A stretch of 64,000 bases of DNA from Amaranthus tricolor (Eukaryota; Streptophyta; Magnoliopsida; Caryophyllales; Amaranthaceae): positions 30,861,070 through 30,925,069 of the forward strand of contig NC_080050.1 in NCBI RefSeq assembly GCF_026212465.1, in the 5' to 3' direction. Each line of letters opens with the position of its first letter. The stretch's first letter is position 1. The notes beneath the pieces were generated by a model, which did no database searches, was not told where the DNA came from, and saw nothing but the letters and a program-made list of their open reading frames with translations. Both the position numbers and the translations under genes were made by a program. Of this stretch, positions 36,965 through 48,989 are shown one piece after another.

Positions 36965-37325
36965 ACTTGAGACCGTCATTATAAGAGACGCGTCTCAAAT
37001 GGACCAGCTCATTATTACCTAGAAAAACAACTCCTAGAAAAACGCGCGTTATGTAATCCTATTTGAAATTGCTATTATAACCTATTGAAGTTGGTATTAT
37101 AACCTATTAGAGTTGATATCATAATCTATTAAAGTTGGTATCTCCAAATAGGTTATAATACTAACTATAATAGATTATAACACCAACTCTAAATACCAAC
37201 TCTAATAAGTTATAACACCAACTCCAAATAGGGTCAAATGCGTGCATTAATTTTTAGGTTTTTTTCTTTTTTTAAATGTTGGGCCTGGACCTGAAGAGCG
37301 TCTCTTATAAAAATAGTCTTTCAAG
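36965..37325. mobile_element. GAGAC-type foldback MITE, about 361 bp, with internal inverted minisatellite
   Basis: The left end ACTTGAGACCGTCATTATAA then GAGACGCGTCTC mirrors the right end, which in reverse reads CTTGAAAGACTATTTTTATA then AGAGACGC. The interior (37050-37235) is built from units around AACCTATTGAAGTTGGTATT, first in one orientation and then in the other, so the whole element can fold. No protein. Confidence 0.6.
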
Positions 37326-37977
37326 AAAGGCGCTGTATTTTCAATCTTGCGACTATATTGGAACGAAGGAAGTATGAACTTAGTCCACACCCAAACGGTT
37401 GACCTTGTGCATCCTTTTTAATATTACCTCATTTTCTACTTAATTACCCGAGTATACTCTTCAAGTGCATTCAAAACACTTACCATTATATGGATATAAA
37501 AGAAGTTTTTTTGTAATATTAAACATTATCTAAAGTGTTATTTGATTGAACAATAAATTTTATAAAAAATAGTGTCAATACTTAAACGTGATTACATATC
37601 TATACATTAATAAGAGAGTCAAACTAAATATACAATAAAACACACACTTGGACTAGAAGCAGGCCCTTTACTGCCCTTATGTGGCTTTGCTACTAGTATA
37701 ATATCAAGAAGAGCTACTCTTGTAAGAGACTGTTTTTCAGTGAGCCGTTCTCAAATATTAAGCTTATATTCTCATAATATATATTATATGGGTTATTTAA
37801 ATCATATATAGAACGCATTTCTTCGTGAATTTATCTCGTACAACAATTGGCGTTTCAAGAAACCATTCCCCCTAGCCACTAGCCCCCTATATAAACAAGT
37901 GATCGTTATGCAAGAAATGATCCCCCATTCTCCACTGAGCCTATTTCACAATGCCCACTCCCACACAAGCTTAACCC
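37326..37977. other. Intergenic DNA with MITE traces
   Basis: No gene. Fragment of a GAGAC-type element end at about 37718-37775 (CTTGTAAGAGACTG, GTGAGCCGTTCTC). Otherwise AT-rich. Confidence 0.4.
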
Positions 37978-38715
37978 ATGGAAAAATATGAAGAAAGTAC
38001 ACAAAACCTACACCAATCAATACTCACAGAAATCCAAACACTTTCCCTAACTTTTGATCAGAAATTGAACGCATTAATGGCGATGTTACAGAAAACCCAA
38101 GAACAAACAGCTAAATTCCAACAATTAAGGGGAATTTTGAAACCTGATTCTAAAACCCTACCTTAATCCAACCATTTTAACCCACAACAAACTGAAATCA
38201 CTGTTAACAGAGACCGACTTTACTCTATTGTTAGATGTGAATTACCGGTGTTCAAAGGAGACAACCCCATCGATTGGATTTTTAAAGCCGAAAGGTTTTT
38301 CAAATTTTACCGATTGATAGAGGAAGACAAGTTGAATGCAGCCATAATCAATCTTGACGGAGATGCAATGTATTCTTTTCAATTCGAAAACAAAATACGC
38401 CCAATTACTTGGTGGTCGGAATTGAAATCTTTGATTCTTCGCCATTTTAGACCTGTAAATGCTGGATCATTGTGTGAGGAATGGTTAGGATTATCCCAGG
38501 AAGGAAGTGTGAAGGAGTATACGAGGAAGTTTGTGGAATTACTGTTACTAATGGAGGATCTACGGATTTCAGATGAACTGATGTTAGCAAATTTCAAGAA
38601 AGGGTTAGAGGAGGAGATAAAATTTGAACTCGAAATATTGGGGCCAGAAACCTTGGATCAAGCTATGGATATGGCTGTGCGGATTGAAGCAAAACAGAAG
38701 GGTCAGCTGGGTTGA
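37978..38715 (+). pseudogene. Isolated Ty3/gypsy-type retrotransposon gag, one in-frame stop
   Basis: A single frame of 246 codons from the ATG at 37978 to the TGA at 38713 is interrupted only by a TAA at 38164-38166. Before the stop there is a coiled-coil-like N-terminus (EIQTLSLTFDQKLNALMAML). After it comes the retrotransposon gag domain: ELPVFKGDNPIDWIFKAERFF, WWSELKSLILRHFRP, LSQEGSVKEYTRKFVELL, LMLANFKKGLEEEIK and a final helix. There is no zinc knuckle, protease, reverse transcriptase or LTR nearby, so it stands alone. It could be a fragment of a dead element, or a gag-derived host gene that is broken in this individual or translated from the ATG at 38248. Confidence 0.8.
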
Positions 38716-39887
38716 AATAGGGTAGATTTTAATGGAGTTTTGATACAAACAATATGAGGTCCACTACGTGATCATCATCAATAAATAAATCTCGTTTTGT
38801 AGTAAATACGGCTAGTTTGGTTTTCGGTACTGTATGTTTGGTAATGAAAATTTTAATAGAATTCTGAAAAATTAATTGAGATAGTATGATCATGCTTATG
38901 GTATTTTAGTTATATTTTTTCATCACAAAATTCATGCTTGTTGGTACTCGAGATGAGAGGTTCTCTTTGATCATAACCTTCATGATAATCAGAAATTACA
39001 CAAAAAACACGTGTTTCAGGTCGGTTCAAAATCAGATTTTTATTCCACATTGATTTTTACGTAATTATAAATTCATATGAACGTTAAACATCAAAGCAAG
39101 TCGGATTCGAGTTATCAAGTTATCAAGTCTGTTTTGAACACCTCTATATCCAAGTAAAACCATTTACCGAAACGTTGAAGGCTAATGTTGTTCATGATTC
39201 TGCTGTGTCTTTAGTTCTAGTCAGAAAAAACACCCAAATCTCATATTCTGCTACTTTGTGCACAATTAACTATCACTTTAAGCATTCACAATTTCCTAAT
39301 CCAGTAAATAGAGCTCTTCTACAGCAAAGCTCATATATATTCAAGAGTGATCATACAAGCTACATTTATGGCTCTTCGAATAAAGGGCTATAAATCATAA
39401 TCACATACATTAAGAATCTTTAGTTTGAATATTCCAAAATGTATACTAATTTCATGTAATATGAACCGAATCTTACAAATGATCTAGAATTTCAATTGAT
39501 AGAGCATTTAAAAACAAGATGCGGCAAAATTGGAACTCCTATTCGTCATACACTCCGATCAAACACTGAGTTCAGTCGATTTCAATTGTACACTAAACAT
39601 ATCACCTACCGTCACCATCTAAGTTTACATAAGCAGCATGCTACTGTACAGAACCACAGCCAACTTCTTTAGCTTCATCGATCATAAAAACATGGCGGTG
39701 TTAAAGATTCCAATTGACGTCAAAAGTCATTTGACAGTTGAAACTAGCTATCCAACCATCAAGAGTGCAGAAAGATTGAAAAATTAGGCAATGATGTAGA
39801 TCTAGGGATAGCAGCATTCTACACTTTACGATGAGCTTTTAAGGCAGCAAGAACCGATATGCAAAGATCTCTTTTTCTAGGGAACTA
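38716..39887. other. Intergenic DNA and cyclin 3' flank
   Basis: No gene seen. A 72-codon plus-strand frame at 39175-39393 has no recognisable domain. The right end should hold the 3' UTR of the minus-strand cyclin gene. Confidence 0.4.
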
Positions 39888-42085
39888 TCATTTAGCAACT
39901 TCCTCAAAGTAAAAAGCAGGTATCTCCAATAGGGATGTCAATGTCGAAACACATTTATACTGGTAAATCAAACATAGAATGATATCAGCCAAGCATAAAA
40001 ATGGCAGAATTATATTTTACCATTTGGGACAGTGAAACAGGCGAAATGGGTACCTTATGCTGCTTGTATTTGTTTTTAACAGCTACCAAAGACGCTCCTC
40101 GTCTATTTAGTTGCAAGTCTTGGATCCGAAGAACGCATTCTTTTAGATCGGAAGGTTTATATCTAGTGAACTCTTGCAATTCCAAATCCTATATGATGCA
40201 TAACCAAATTACGTTACACACCAACATCAAAATCATTTATACAAGTGTCATAACAGCAAATCAATGTTGCATACTAACCCAAGGGTGCATTTGAGGGTTA
40301 ATAGTGAACTTTGCAAGAAAAACAACTGCTGCAGCTACCATAGAAGGTAAGAACTTCACACAACCATAGTCTAGCAAACTCAATTCAGCTAGGTAGTAAG
40401 TCAAGAATTCCAATTGCAAATTAGGATTCTGCACAACCATTAAATACAATTAATGAACCTGTATGAATAGATGAATCTTGCTTAGGAAAAAAAAGTACTT
40501 TCAAGGAAACAACATACTTTAGTGTCTCCTTGAGCAACTCTATTGAACCTCCTGCAAATATTGAATAAGGAGATAGATAGATGAATCAGAAAAGCATCCA
40601 CCGAAATAAGATCATTAAACCAAACATATACTAAATCAAGATTCACACCTGAGGAATGTCTTTAGAGTTGGATTACCCATTTCATAGTTAAGGGTTTTGA
40701 GCACATCAGCCTCCATATCTACCACCTTCACATAACATGTAAACAACCCTCAATAGGATTTAAACAGATTAAACAAAACAAGGAAAAAATGTACCCAAGA
40801 GTAGATTAGTTGCCATCGAAATTAAATTTCCATGATCCATCCATTACCCTAATGTCATTAAATAGATCTCATCTAAGGTGGGAGTTTAGGACTCAGATGT
40901 ACAAAATTTTACCGTTATTAGTAACATTAATGAAGTTGTTTTCAACTCAATCTTGCACACCTGATCTAATGAGTCATATTACAAAATCCACTGTAACTGA
41001 ACTAAAGAATTATAAATCTTTATTAATGTCGAAATAAAGGACACCAATTAGATTCCCATGAGCAATTCATAATTAATGGCAACTTACAACCAAACAACAT
41101 CCCAGATTTAGATCCAATGTGTTTATGATAAATTAAGTAGAAACCAACCTCTTGTTTGGTATAGGTATTCTCTGTCATATCACAAAACTTCTCCAGGGGT
41201 TTAGGATCTATTTCTTCATACTTCCTATATATTAAGAACAATGGATTTGAATAAATAATCAGACAAGAAAATCAAGATTAACAAAGGGGAAACTATTGAA
41301 ATCTTACGAAGCAATAAGCATAGCAGAAACACCAAGAAGCTGAAGTCTTTGTCGATTAAGAGGTTTGTAAGACAAATATCGATCAATATGGGAAATAGTC
41401 AAGTAAAGTGTATCTGAAACGACTCTGAATTCTTCAGCAAGTTCTACTAACCAATCTACCAGTATTCCTCTCATATTTGCACTCACGTCTTTCTGGATCT
41501 TCTGCATGTAATCCGGCAATGGCCTTCTCTTCTCTTGCTGCTGCATATTTCATTTAACCCCAATTCAATTCCAACATCAAGATAAACCCTAATTTCTAGC
41601 TAACTCAATCTTGTAAGCAATTAACCAAATTCAGTAAATAAAAAGTGAATTTCTCAAGTAATTCGATCTTATTGTTAGCAAGACTTATATTAATTTAACA
41701 AGAATGAGTGGGAATCAATGAATTATACCTCCATGTTACGAAGATATTCATAAATCCCAGAAACATAGGTTCCACACAACTGAGGATCATCAGAAATGGA
41801 ATCAACATCATGAGAAGAAACATTTCCTAAACTCACAACATCCTCTTCCGGCGTAGTTTCCAACACTGGAATCGGAGCAGTGCTGACTGGTTTCGTTGCT
41901 TTTCTAGAACGAGCTCTTGTACGAGGTTGTACGCATGGCCGTACAGTAGAAGTCCCCAAAATATTCGACGAAATTTCACCCAAAACAACCCTTTTCTTTT
42001 GGGGTTGTTGCTGATTCTCAGCCATAGCTTCCGAAGCTCTTTTCTTAGACCTAGTAACCCTCATAGAATTCTCTTGATTCGCCAT
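39888..42085 (-). CDS. CYCA3: A-type cyclin, A3 subgroup, eight exons
   Basis: Reading on the minus strand, exons 42085-41729, 41540-41308, 41224-41149, 40725-40649, 40551-40518, 40428-40279, 40188-40054 and 39959-39888 join to 377 codons plus stop with all phases matching. A TTG upstream (42109) is in frame but the ATG at 42085 is the start. A destruction box [10 protein letters not shown] lies at residues 32-41, targeting the protein for APC/C-dependent turnover. The cyclin box begins around residue 126 (RPLPDYM) and contains [11 protein letters not shown] at 142-152, the A-cyclin signature for CDK binding. SAMLIASKYEE and TYTKQEV follow, and the C-terminal cyclin fold contains [22 protein letters not shown]3 cyclins bind CDKA in G1/S and S phase. 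The C-terminus ([10 protein letters not shown]) matches the short A3 tail. Exon 2 start could be shifted by three bases (two adjacent CAG). Confidence 0.95.
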
Positions 42086-43295
42086 TGATAAATTAGGAGA
42101 GAGGAACAAGAGAGAGAAAACAAGTAGAACAGCAGAAGAACACGAAGAAAAACAATGGAAGTGAAAGAATAGGTCATACTCATAATTTGTAGGACTTGAA
42201 GGGCGCCATTAAAGTACATTCAAAAAACAATATGAGTAGTTTCGAAATTTGAAATTGGGAATTGGGATAAAATGGAATTCCGCAATTGTTTAGGTTTGAG
42301 ATTTAGAAATGGCGGGTCTTAAAGATTGTTTAGGGAATCAAGAATCAAGATTCAACAAGAGATTTGGAAATGGCGGGTGATTTTGCGCCTACATTTATTT
42401 GAAATTTCCGTAATTTCAGATTTTGAGAAGTGAACAAACAAGCTTTGGATGCTTGTTGGAGACCTGGAGGGTAATAGCCTAATAGGATTATAGGAGTATA
42501 TTTTAAAATTTTGAAGCATGTGGAGAATCTATACTTAGTCGTGTTTGGTAAAATAGTCTATTGAGTAATTTTAGCTTATTTTGATTCAATTAGAGAGTTG
42601 GGTGGTCAAACAGTTAATGCTAGTATACTAATGTACATTAATAGGTTCAAACAACTAATTGGTATAAATAAATTGTTTTTAACAAATTGCTCATAACAGC
42701 GAATTCAAAATTACCTGATCAAACTAGTTAATAAAATCAGTTGGTAAATCAGTCACTACAGCCATTTGCCAAATAATTATTTTAATGGGAGTAATTAATA
42801 AGTATGGAGTACTTTAGATCTCAAATTTAATTCTTATTTAATTTTTCAGACACATGTTTATAATTTTTTTTTCAAGCCCACAACTATTAGCAATTTTTTT
42901 CTTTTTACTAAAATGATATTTAGATAATTTATTATAAATTTTATCAGAAAATTTGAACTTATCTTAATTGAACCTAATATTTCTTTATTCGAGCAATTTT
43001 TTTCCCTTCTCTTAGTTAACCCTCTAATATAAAAACAACTCATATTAGTATCATTAAAAAATTAAGTTTTTATTGATATACATTGTACGATATGTCATAA
43101 AAGTAATATCACATTAAATAGTAAATTTAAAATGGCAGAAAAAGTATGTATGAGATGTAGCTCTAGTATCCTTGTATAGTTGTATCTTGTATGTTGTATA
43201 ATGAACATAACTGTGTTTATAGACATGGGCTTGTTGTGGTGGACTGAGTGTTGGGCCCTAAAGGCCTTGTTGTGGAATAAGGGTTGCGATGTGGA
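42086..43295. other. Cyclin promoter and intergenic DNA
   Basis: The minus-strand cyclin promoter lies here. Two ATGGCGGG-type repeats (42309-42320 and 42367-42380) sit in GATTTAGAAATGGCGGGT and GATTTGGAAATGGCGGGT; the GGCGGG cores resemble E2F sites, as expected for an S-phase gene, but this is only suggestive. Beyond about 42480 the DNA is AT-rich with no gene. Confidence 0.4.
42309..42383 (-). promoter_or_regulatory. Two GGCGGG (E2F-like) motifs upstream of the cyclin gene
   Basis: AAATGGCGGGT occurs twice, about 60 bases apart and about 230-290 bases upstream of the cyclin ATG. The E2F consensus is TTTSSCGC; the match is partial (the reverse reads CCCGCCATTT). S-phase A3 cyclins are known E2F targets in plants, so the site is plausible but unproved. 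Confidence 0.35.
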
Positions 43296-43299
43296 ATAC

Positions 43300-44515
43300 A
43301 ACTGGTCTTAGACGAGATGGCCTCATAATGAGACTGTCAATTTGGGCCAGCCCAATTCGCGCATGTATCAACTTCACATGCTTTCTCTCGTTTTTTTCTT
43401 TTTTTTTTGGCATTTTTCAATTTTGATCTTAAAGGTCTCAAATTTTGACCTCGAAAGTATTAATTTCAACTTAAAGTAAACTTTAAACTGATCGATTAAA
43501 ATAAAGAATTTCAATTATGACCTATTTGTGATCGATTTTGAAGTTAAACTGATCAATTTTCTACTTAAATTTGGTTCTGTTTCACAATTTCTACCTAAAT
43601 ATGGTTCTGTTTTACAATTTGAAAACGACGTTAATAAAATGGTATTATTTTATCATTCTATGGGTGAATTTAAAACAACAAATGAATGGTCAATAAGACT
43701 ATCAATAATAGTGGTTAAACATTATACAATACAAGTACTTTTATTCAATGCAACATGATGGTTCTAATGGAACATAAGAGTACTTGTAGTCTTTAATCAC
43801 CGATCAATAATAGTGATATTACTCTTTCCTCTACACGTTTATATATATTTTTAAATAGTTCAAATTAATTATGTTAATCGTTAAATTATGACATATAAAT
43901 CGACAATTGATGTTTTATGATATAACTCAATTTTGAACGTATAAGCTTCAATTATCGTTTTCAAAATAAGTATTTCACTGTAAAGATATTATATAGGTTT
44001 TAGTTCAAATTGAATATGATAATAGTTAAATTATGACATACAGTTTGACAATGATGTTTTATAATCTAATTTAATTTTGAAATTCTAATCTTCAATTATC
44101 GTTTTAAAAATAAGTATTCAAATTGTATAGTATTTAGTTCAAATTTAATATGTTAATAGTTTTAACACTATTATTGATAGTTTTATTAATCATTCATTTG
44201 TTGTTTAAAATTCATCTATAGAATGATAGAATAACACCATTTTATATAACTTCGTTCTAAAAATTTTGAAACACAACCATATTTAGGTAAAAATTGATCA
44301 GTTTAACGTCAAAATTGATCACTTGTAGGTTCAAATTGAATTTTTTTACTTTAATTAATATGCTTAAGTATTACTTTACGTTGAAATTGATACTTTTAAA
44401 GTCAATATTGATAAATGACCAAAAAATGAAAAAAACAAGGGAAAACGTGTGATATTGTTAGATGCGCGAATTAGGGCGACCCACTCTTGGTCTTAATTTG
44501 AGATGGTTTCGGCCA
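43300..44515. mobile_element. 1.2-kb foldback element with arms of about 400 bp
   Basis: The left arm from about 43302 (TGGTCTTAGACGAGATGG, later CCCAATTCGCGCATG) is matched in reverse by the right arm ending about 44512 (AAGACCAAGAGTGGG, CCTAATTCGCGCATC). Mirrored blocks continue inward: AAACTGATCAATTTT, AAATATGGTTCTGTTT and ACAAATGAATGGTCAATAA with their counterparts near 44180-44340. The arms reach about 43725 and 44150. Inside lie two long direct repeats. It belongs with the smaller GAGAC-type MITEs. No transposase. Confidence 0.75.
43858..44165. repeat. Direct repeats (about 118 bp, period about 146) in the foldback loop
   Basis: Unit 1 (43858-43975) and unit 2 (44004-44120) both run from TTCAAATT through TTAAATTATGACATA, TGATGTTTTAT and CTTCAATTATCGTTTT to AAATAAGTATT. 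A truncated third unit starts near 44139 (TTCAAATTTAATATGTTAAT). Confidence 0.75.
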
Positions 44516-45667
44516 AGTTTTAGTGTGTGGAATATAAACACCGAGCAATGGCCCAAACGCTGCAAAGGCCCAACCCATTTAGAACATGAGCAAATTTTAC
44601 ATGAGAGTATAAGACCCCGTCTTTTTATGAGACAGATTTATATCAAAAGTTCGAATTTTAATAAGAAATAACTTAATGTTTAAAGTGGATGATTTAATTG
44701 ACATAGTCGAACTATTAAGTCCAATTCAAAAGTGTTTTAATTCAGAGCCGTCTTGAAAAATTTGGGGGCCTGTGCAAAATTGATAATTTTGCATCTTATT
44801 TATAGTAAATATATTAACTTTATGAATAAACTTAGCATATTTTTTTATTAACTTTTTCATATACTAGAAAAAGAGGGGCTTTAGTCGATAACCTCGCACA
44901 CCCTCAAAATTCTCTTTGTGTTTCATAGTGAAATCATCTTAAATGAGAATTTGTGTTTATTATTCACAATTTTTCAAAAGTGACGTTTTTTTAAGACATC
45001 TCTTTTTGGGCCACTTCAACAAAAAAAAATAGGAAAACAAAAAGGCAAAATAGAATTTTAAATAAAATAAAATAAAGAAATTCTAAATGCCATTAATATT
45101 TCTTCATTTTGTTCTCCATCGTTCAATTTTTTTCACAAGTCAAATTTTCATCAAGATTTAGTTCCTCGATTTTCAATTAAAAAAATAAAGATAATGACAA
45201 TACTGAAGGTTTTTTAAGTTTTGAGTTTCATCAAGAAGACGAGAAGGATGCGATGATTATGATGATAATGGAGTTTTAGTGAATAAAATGAAAATTCAAT
45301 TATAATAAATGAAGAGCATTTGAAATGCATTAGGCAAAAATAATAAAACTAAGCATTTTAAGATACACAATAGGCATTTTAATATATGATGTAGGCATTT
45401 TAATATATGGTCAATTATAACAATTAAGTTTGGTACCAAGTACTCTACAGTCTACACCCTTAATTTCACTAAAATAAAAAAAATCTATGGTCATGATTGA
45501 GCTAAAAACTCATAATTATAAAAGTAACTATGTTACACAAAAATGTAACTATGAAATAATTTTTAAAATGTTCTTAATTTATAACATAGTATCCTTTTTT
45601 GTATATATAGTAACCAAACAAAATTCTTTCTCACCCTTCTCATTTTAAAATCCATCTTATTTGATTC

Positions 45668-45753
<86 letters not shown>

Positions 45754-47150
45754 AAATTTTTTTTCTATTTTATAGTTATTTCTAAATTGTACTAATTTCA
45801 ACGAGTTTTTTATTGGTCCACCACTATTTCTTAGCGTAATCTTATAAGATTGCATCGACCACCTACCGAGTTTTGTAGTATAAAAGAAAAACGTCGTTAC
45901 GTCAGATTTTTTGTCAAGTGATTAACTGAATTAAATTAAAATTCAAAATAATAATTGGAGCCAAAAAAACTTGTGAAATATTATTATTATTATTATAGGT
46001 ATCATTTAATTGATATGATATAGGAATAGGAGCAGTCAAATGGTACAAACATAACAACATAAAAAACCATTTCATCACATATTCACATTTATCACGCATC
46101 ATGTAAAGTATTATGAAATTATAAACTAAAATGAAACTAAAGTCATATGAGAACAACGTTCAATTCCCTTTAATCGTTTTTCTGTTTTGGTCTTTCCGTA
46201 TCAAGAAATTGGCGCCTCTACGTAACTATAAATAATTACTCCATTACTTTTCATATGCTTTTATCAAATAAAATTTACAAGTTTTAGTATCAAATTTTAA
46301 CTACGATTTTTCATTAATTTATAAGAAAAAACATATTCATGCAACATCTTGTTAAATTTGTCTCAATATAGACTTTTCAAATATCAATTTTTTAGAATTT
46401 TTAAAACCTCATAATTAAAATTATTTGATTTTAAAATTTGCATTGAAATTTGCAAAAAAAGTGATTGGGAAAAACATTTGAAAACAGAGAGAGTAATTAA
46501 TTAAAATGACATAGGTGGTACATTAGCTTTCAACTCACGTCTTCATATATCGGCATGGATAAATCTAAAATAAAATTAAATAATGTCGAATCAAATTCAA
46601 ATAAAAGTCAATATGCTTTAAACACTTTGAAAAAAGAAAAAATGTATGCACACCTTCCTTTCTTTTTGGTTATTCTTGTTTATTTTTGCGTAGTTTTAAT
46701 TTTAAAGTAAATTTTAAGCCTCAATATATCTAAATACGTATCATAAAAATATATAATAAAAAAGTATAGACGAGCATCCTTACTAATGATCCAAAAAAAG
46801 CTCATTTTACTATTTCACAACTTTTCTCTCCCCTAAAAGTTAATCTTTCAACCTAATTTTATTAACAATGATCTCTTTTAGAAGGTTATCATCTTCTCTT
46901 TCTTACTTTATTTCTACTCCACCATAATTTCTCTCCCATAATTTATCTAATATTTATCTTTATTTTTTTATAATAGTATTTTCATGTACAAAGTTAATAT
47001 AATTTTTTATTTGATTAAAATAGATCTAATTTTTTATTAATTCAAAAAAATTATTCTTTTAATAAAACTAATATTTTTTAATAAATATATATGTAGACAT
47101 TAATTAAGGAAAATTCGTTAACTTCAAATAAAGATTACAATGCGCATACA
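44516..47150. other. Gene-free AT-rich stretch
   Basis: No gene on either strand. It contains the (AT)n microsatellite and scattered short repeats such as the twice-repeated TAGGCATTTTAATATATG at about 45371-45408. The ATAT-derived reading frames here are artefacts. Confidence 0.5.
45671..45748. repeat. (AT)39 microsatellite
   Basis: 78 bases of uninterrupted AT dinucleotides, able to form cruciforms and probably hypervariable. Confidence 0.95.
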
Positions 47151-47159
47151 TAAAATATA

Positions 47160-48560
47160 CAAATTAAAAAACTAAAATTTTTAAATGATACATTAATTGC
47201 TCTTCCAAACTTTTGCCAGATATTTTCAAACAAATCATCTTTTAAGGATAAATGTGTTTGTCGATCTTCAACATCATCCTTATTTGCCAAGTATCGGTTG
47301 ATATCAAAAATTCTATCTGTGTAATACTCAAACTCATCATTTAATCCACTTGTACCTTCTGATTAACCTTGTGGGCGATCTCATATGAACTGTCTACCAT
47401 CAGCATAGTGTGTATATGTATCTCTTTCATCTTCTACTATCATATTATGCATAATTATACAAGAAGTAATTATATCATAGAGTCGTTCTTCATCCTAAGC
47501 AACTGTGGGCTTTCCAATTATTGCAAATCGAGCTTGCAACACCCCAAATGCTCGCTCCACATCCTTTCTTGCTGCTTCTTGATGTTGGGTAAATAACCTC
47601 GCTTTTGGTGTTTGTGGTTCAGTAATAGACTAAATAAAAGTAGACATTTTAGGATAAATGCCATCAGTGAGATAGTAAGCCATGCCGTATTGATTTCCAT
47701 TCACCGTGAAATTGACCCTTCTTTCAAACAAATCAACGAAAAGAGGTGATCGATATAACACGTTGAGATCATCATATGAACCTAGCATCCCAAAAAAGGC
47801 ATGCCATATCCATAAGTCATGATCAGCGATAACTTCAAGAATTAATGTTGGAACACCAGCTCGGCATTGATATTGCCCTTTCCATGCTGCTGAGCAATTC
47901 TTCCACTCCCAATGCATGCAATCAACACTACCAATCATGCTTGGGAATGCTCGTTCTTCACTAAAGGCCAATAATATCGTCAAATCTTATGGTGTTGGTT
48001 TTCTCAAATAATGTTGCCCAAATTGGTTGATTATTCCCTTTGTGAAATGAGTGAGTGCTTTTCATGCTGTGCTTTCGCTAATTCGGAGGTACTCATCAAC
48101 TTGATCAGCAGCCACCCCGTATGCTAGCATACGAAGAGCTGCAGTACACTTTTGTAAAATACTTAGACCTTTTTTACCAATTGCATCAATCAATGTTGGT
48201 AGTGAACCATGGATCGTTGTTGGAGACAACTTCCATTATCCGTAAAAATACATGTTTCCTCATCCTAAAACTACGTCGAAACAATCGAAAAGAATACGTA
48301 GGATTTTCAGCGGATTTTCAGCAAAATAGTCATTAAATAGTTGGGAATGACCTTTTGAATGGTCTCTTTGAATTCAACATTTTTTCGGTTCTCACCCTTG
48401 GTTGTAGTGTTGAAACAATAAAAGGAATAGCGTATTGAAAGGCATAATCAACCATATTATCTATTAGTTCATTCTCTTCATCAGAAGATGAAGAACTTGA
48501 AGTGGATGAGGAAAAATTAAACTTAATAAACTCATTTTGAAGCTCTACATCCAATTGAAT
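47160..48560 (-). pseudogene. PIF/Harbinger transposase (DDE_Tnp_4), multiply broken
   Basis: Minus-strand remains run through a variable N-terminus (SSSTSSSSSSDEENELI) and a helix-rich middle (GKKGLSILQKCTAALRML, GVAADQVDEYLRISESTA). The catalytic region has FPSMIGSVDCMHWEWKNC (first Asp), GSYDDLNVLYRSPLF (second Asp) and RKDVERAFGVLQARF (last acidic residue), then the family's usual C-terminus. At least six in-frame stops (for example after TFI, near 47635, and after KPTVA, near 47500) and a frameshift after FPTI (about 48335) disable it. The intact family protein is also annotated as ALP1-like. It lies downstream of, and on the same strand as, the Myb/SANT partner gene, the usual order in these elements. 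Confidence 0.88.
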
Positions 48561-48586
48561 GTGGATGTGCATATATATAATATTAT

Positions 48587-48838
48587 GCATGCCAAAAGGT
48601 GATGGAAATGAGAAGACTAATGCATGCCAAAAGGTGATGAAAAAGAAAAAACTAATGCATGCCAAAAGGTGATGGAAATGAAAAGACTAATACATGCCAA
48701 AAGGTGATGGAAAGAAAAGACTAATGCATGCCAAAAGGTGATGGAAATGAGAAGACCAATACATGCTAAAAGGTGATCTAAAGGAAAAGACTAATGCATG
48801 CCAAAAGGTGATGGAAATGAGAAGACTAATGCATGAAA
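48587..48838. repeat. Minisatellite, unit about 36 bp, seven copies
   Basis: Seven imperfect units of AATGCATGCCAAAAGGTGAT plus GGAAATGAGAAGACT. Unit length varies from about 32 to 37 by small indels after GGTGAT. The array lies exactly between the transposase and its Myb partner gene and runs into the presumed 5' leader of the transposase. Confidence 0.9.
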
Positions 48839-48989
48839 ACCTTACATAATTAAAACATCCTCTTAAGACATTACATAATTAAAACATCATTTTAAAACAT
48901 TACATGATTAAACCATTATAAAAAAAAATACATAATTAAAATGTAATTAAGACATTACATAATTAAACTATCTACTGACGATTGTAATT

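Noticed and set aside
45640..45855. 71-codon frame rich in Ile-Tyr
   Set aside because: Translation of the (AT)n microsatellite.
48587..48838. CRISPR-like array
   Set aside because: The units are contiguous tandem repeats without unique spacers, in a plant transposon.
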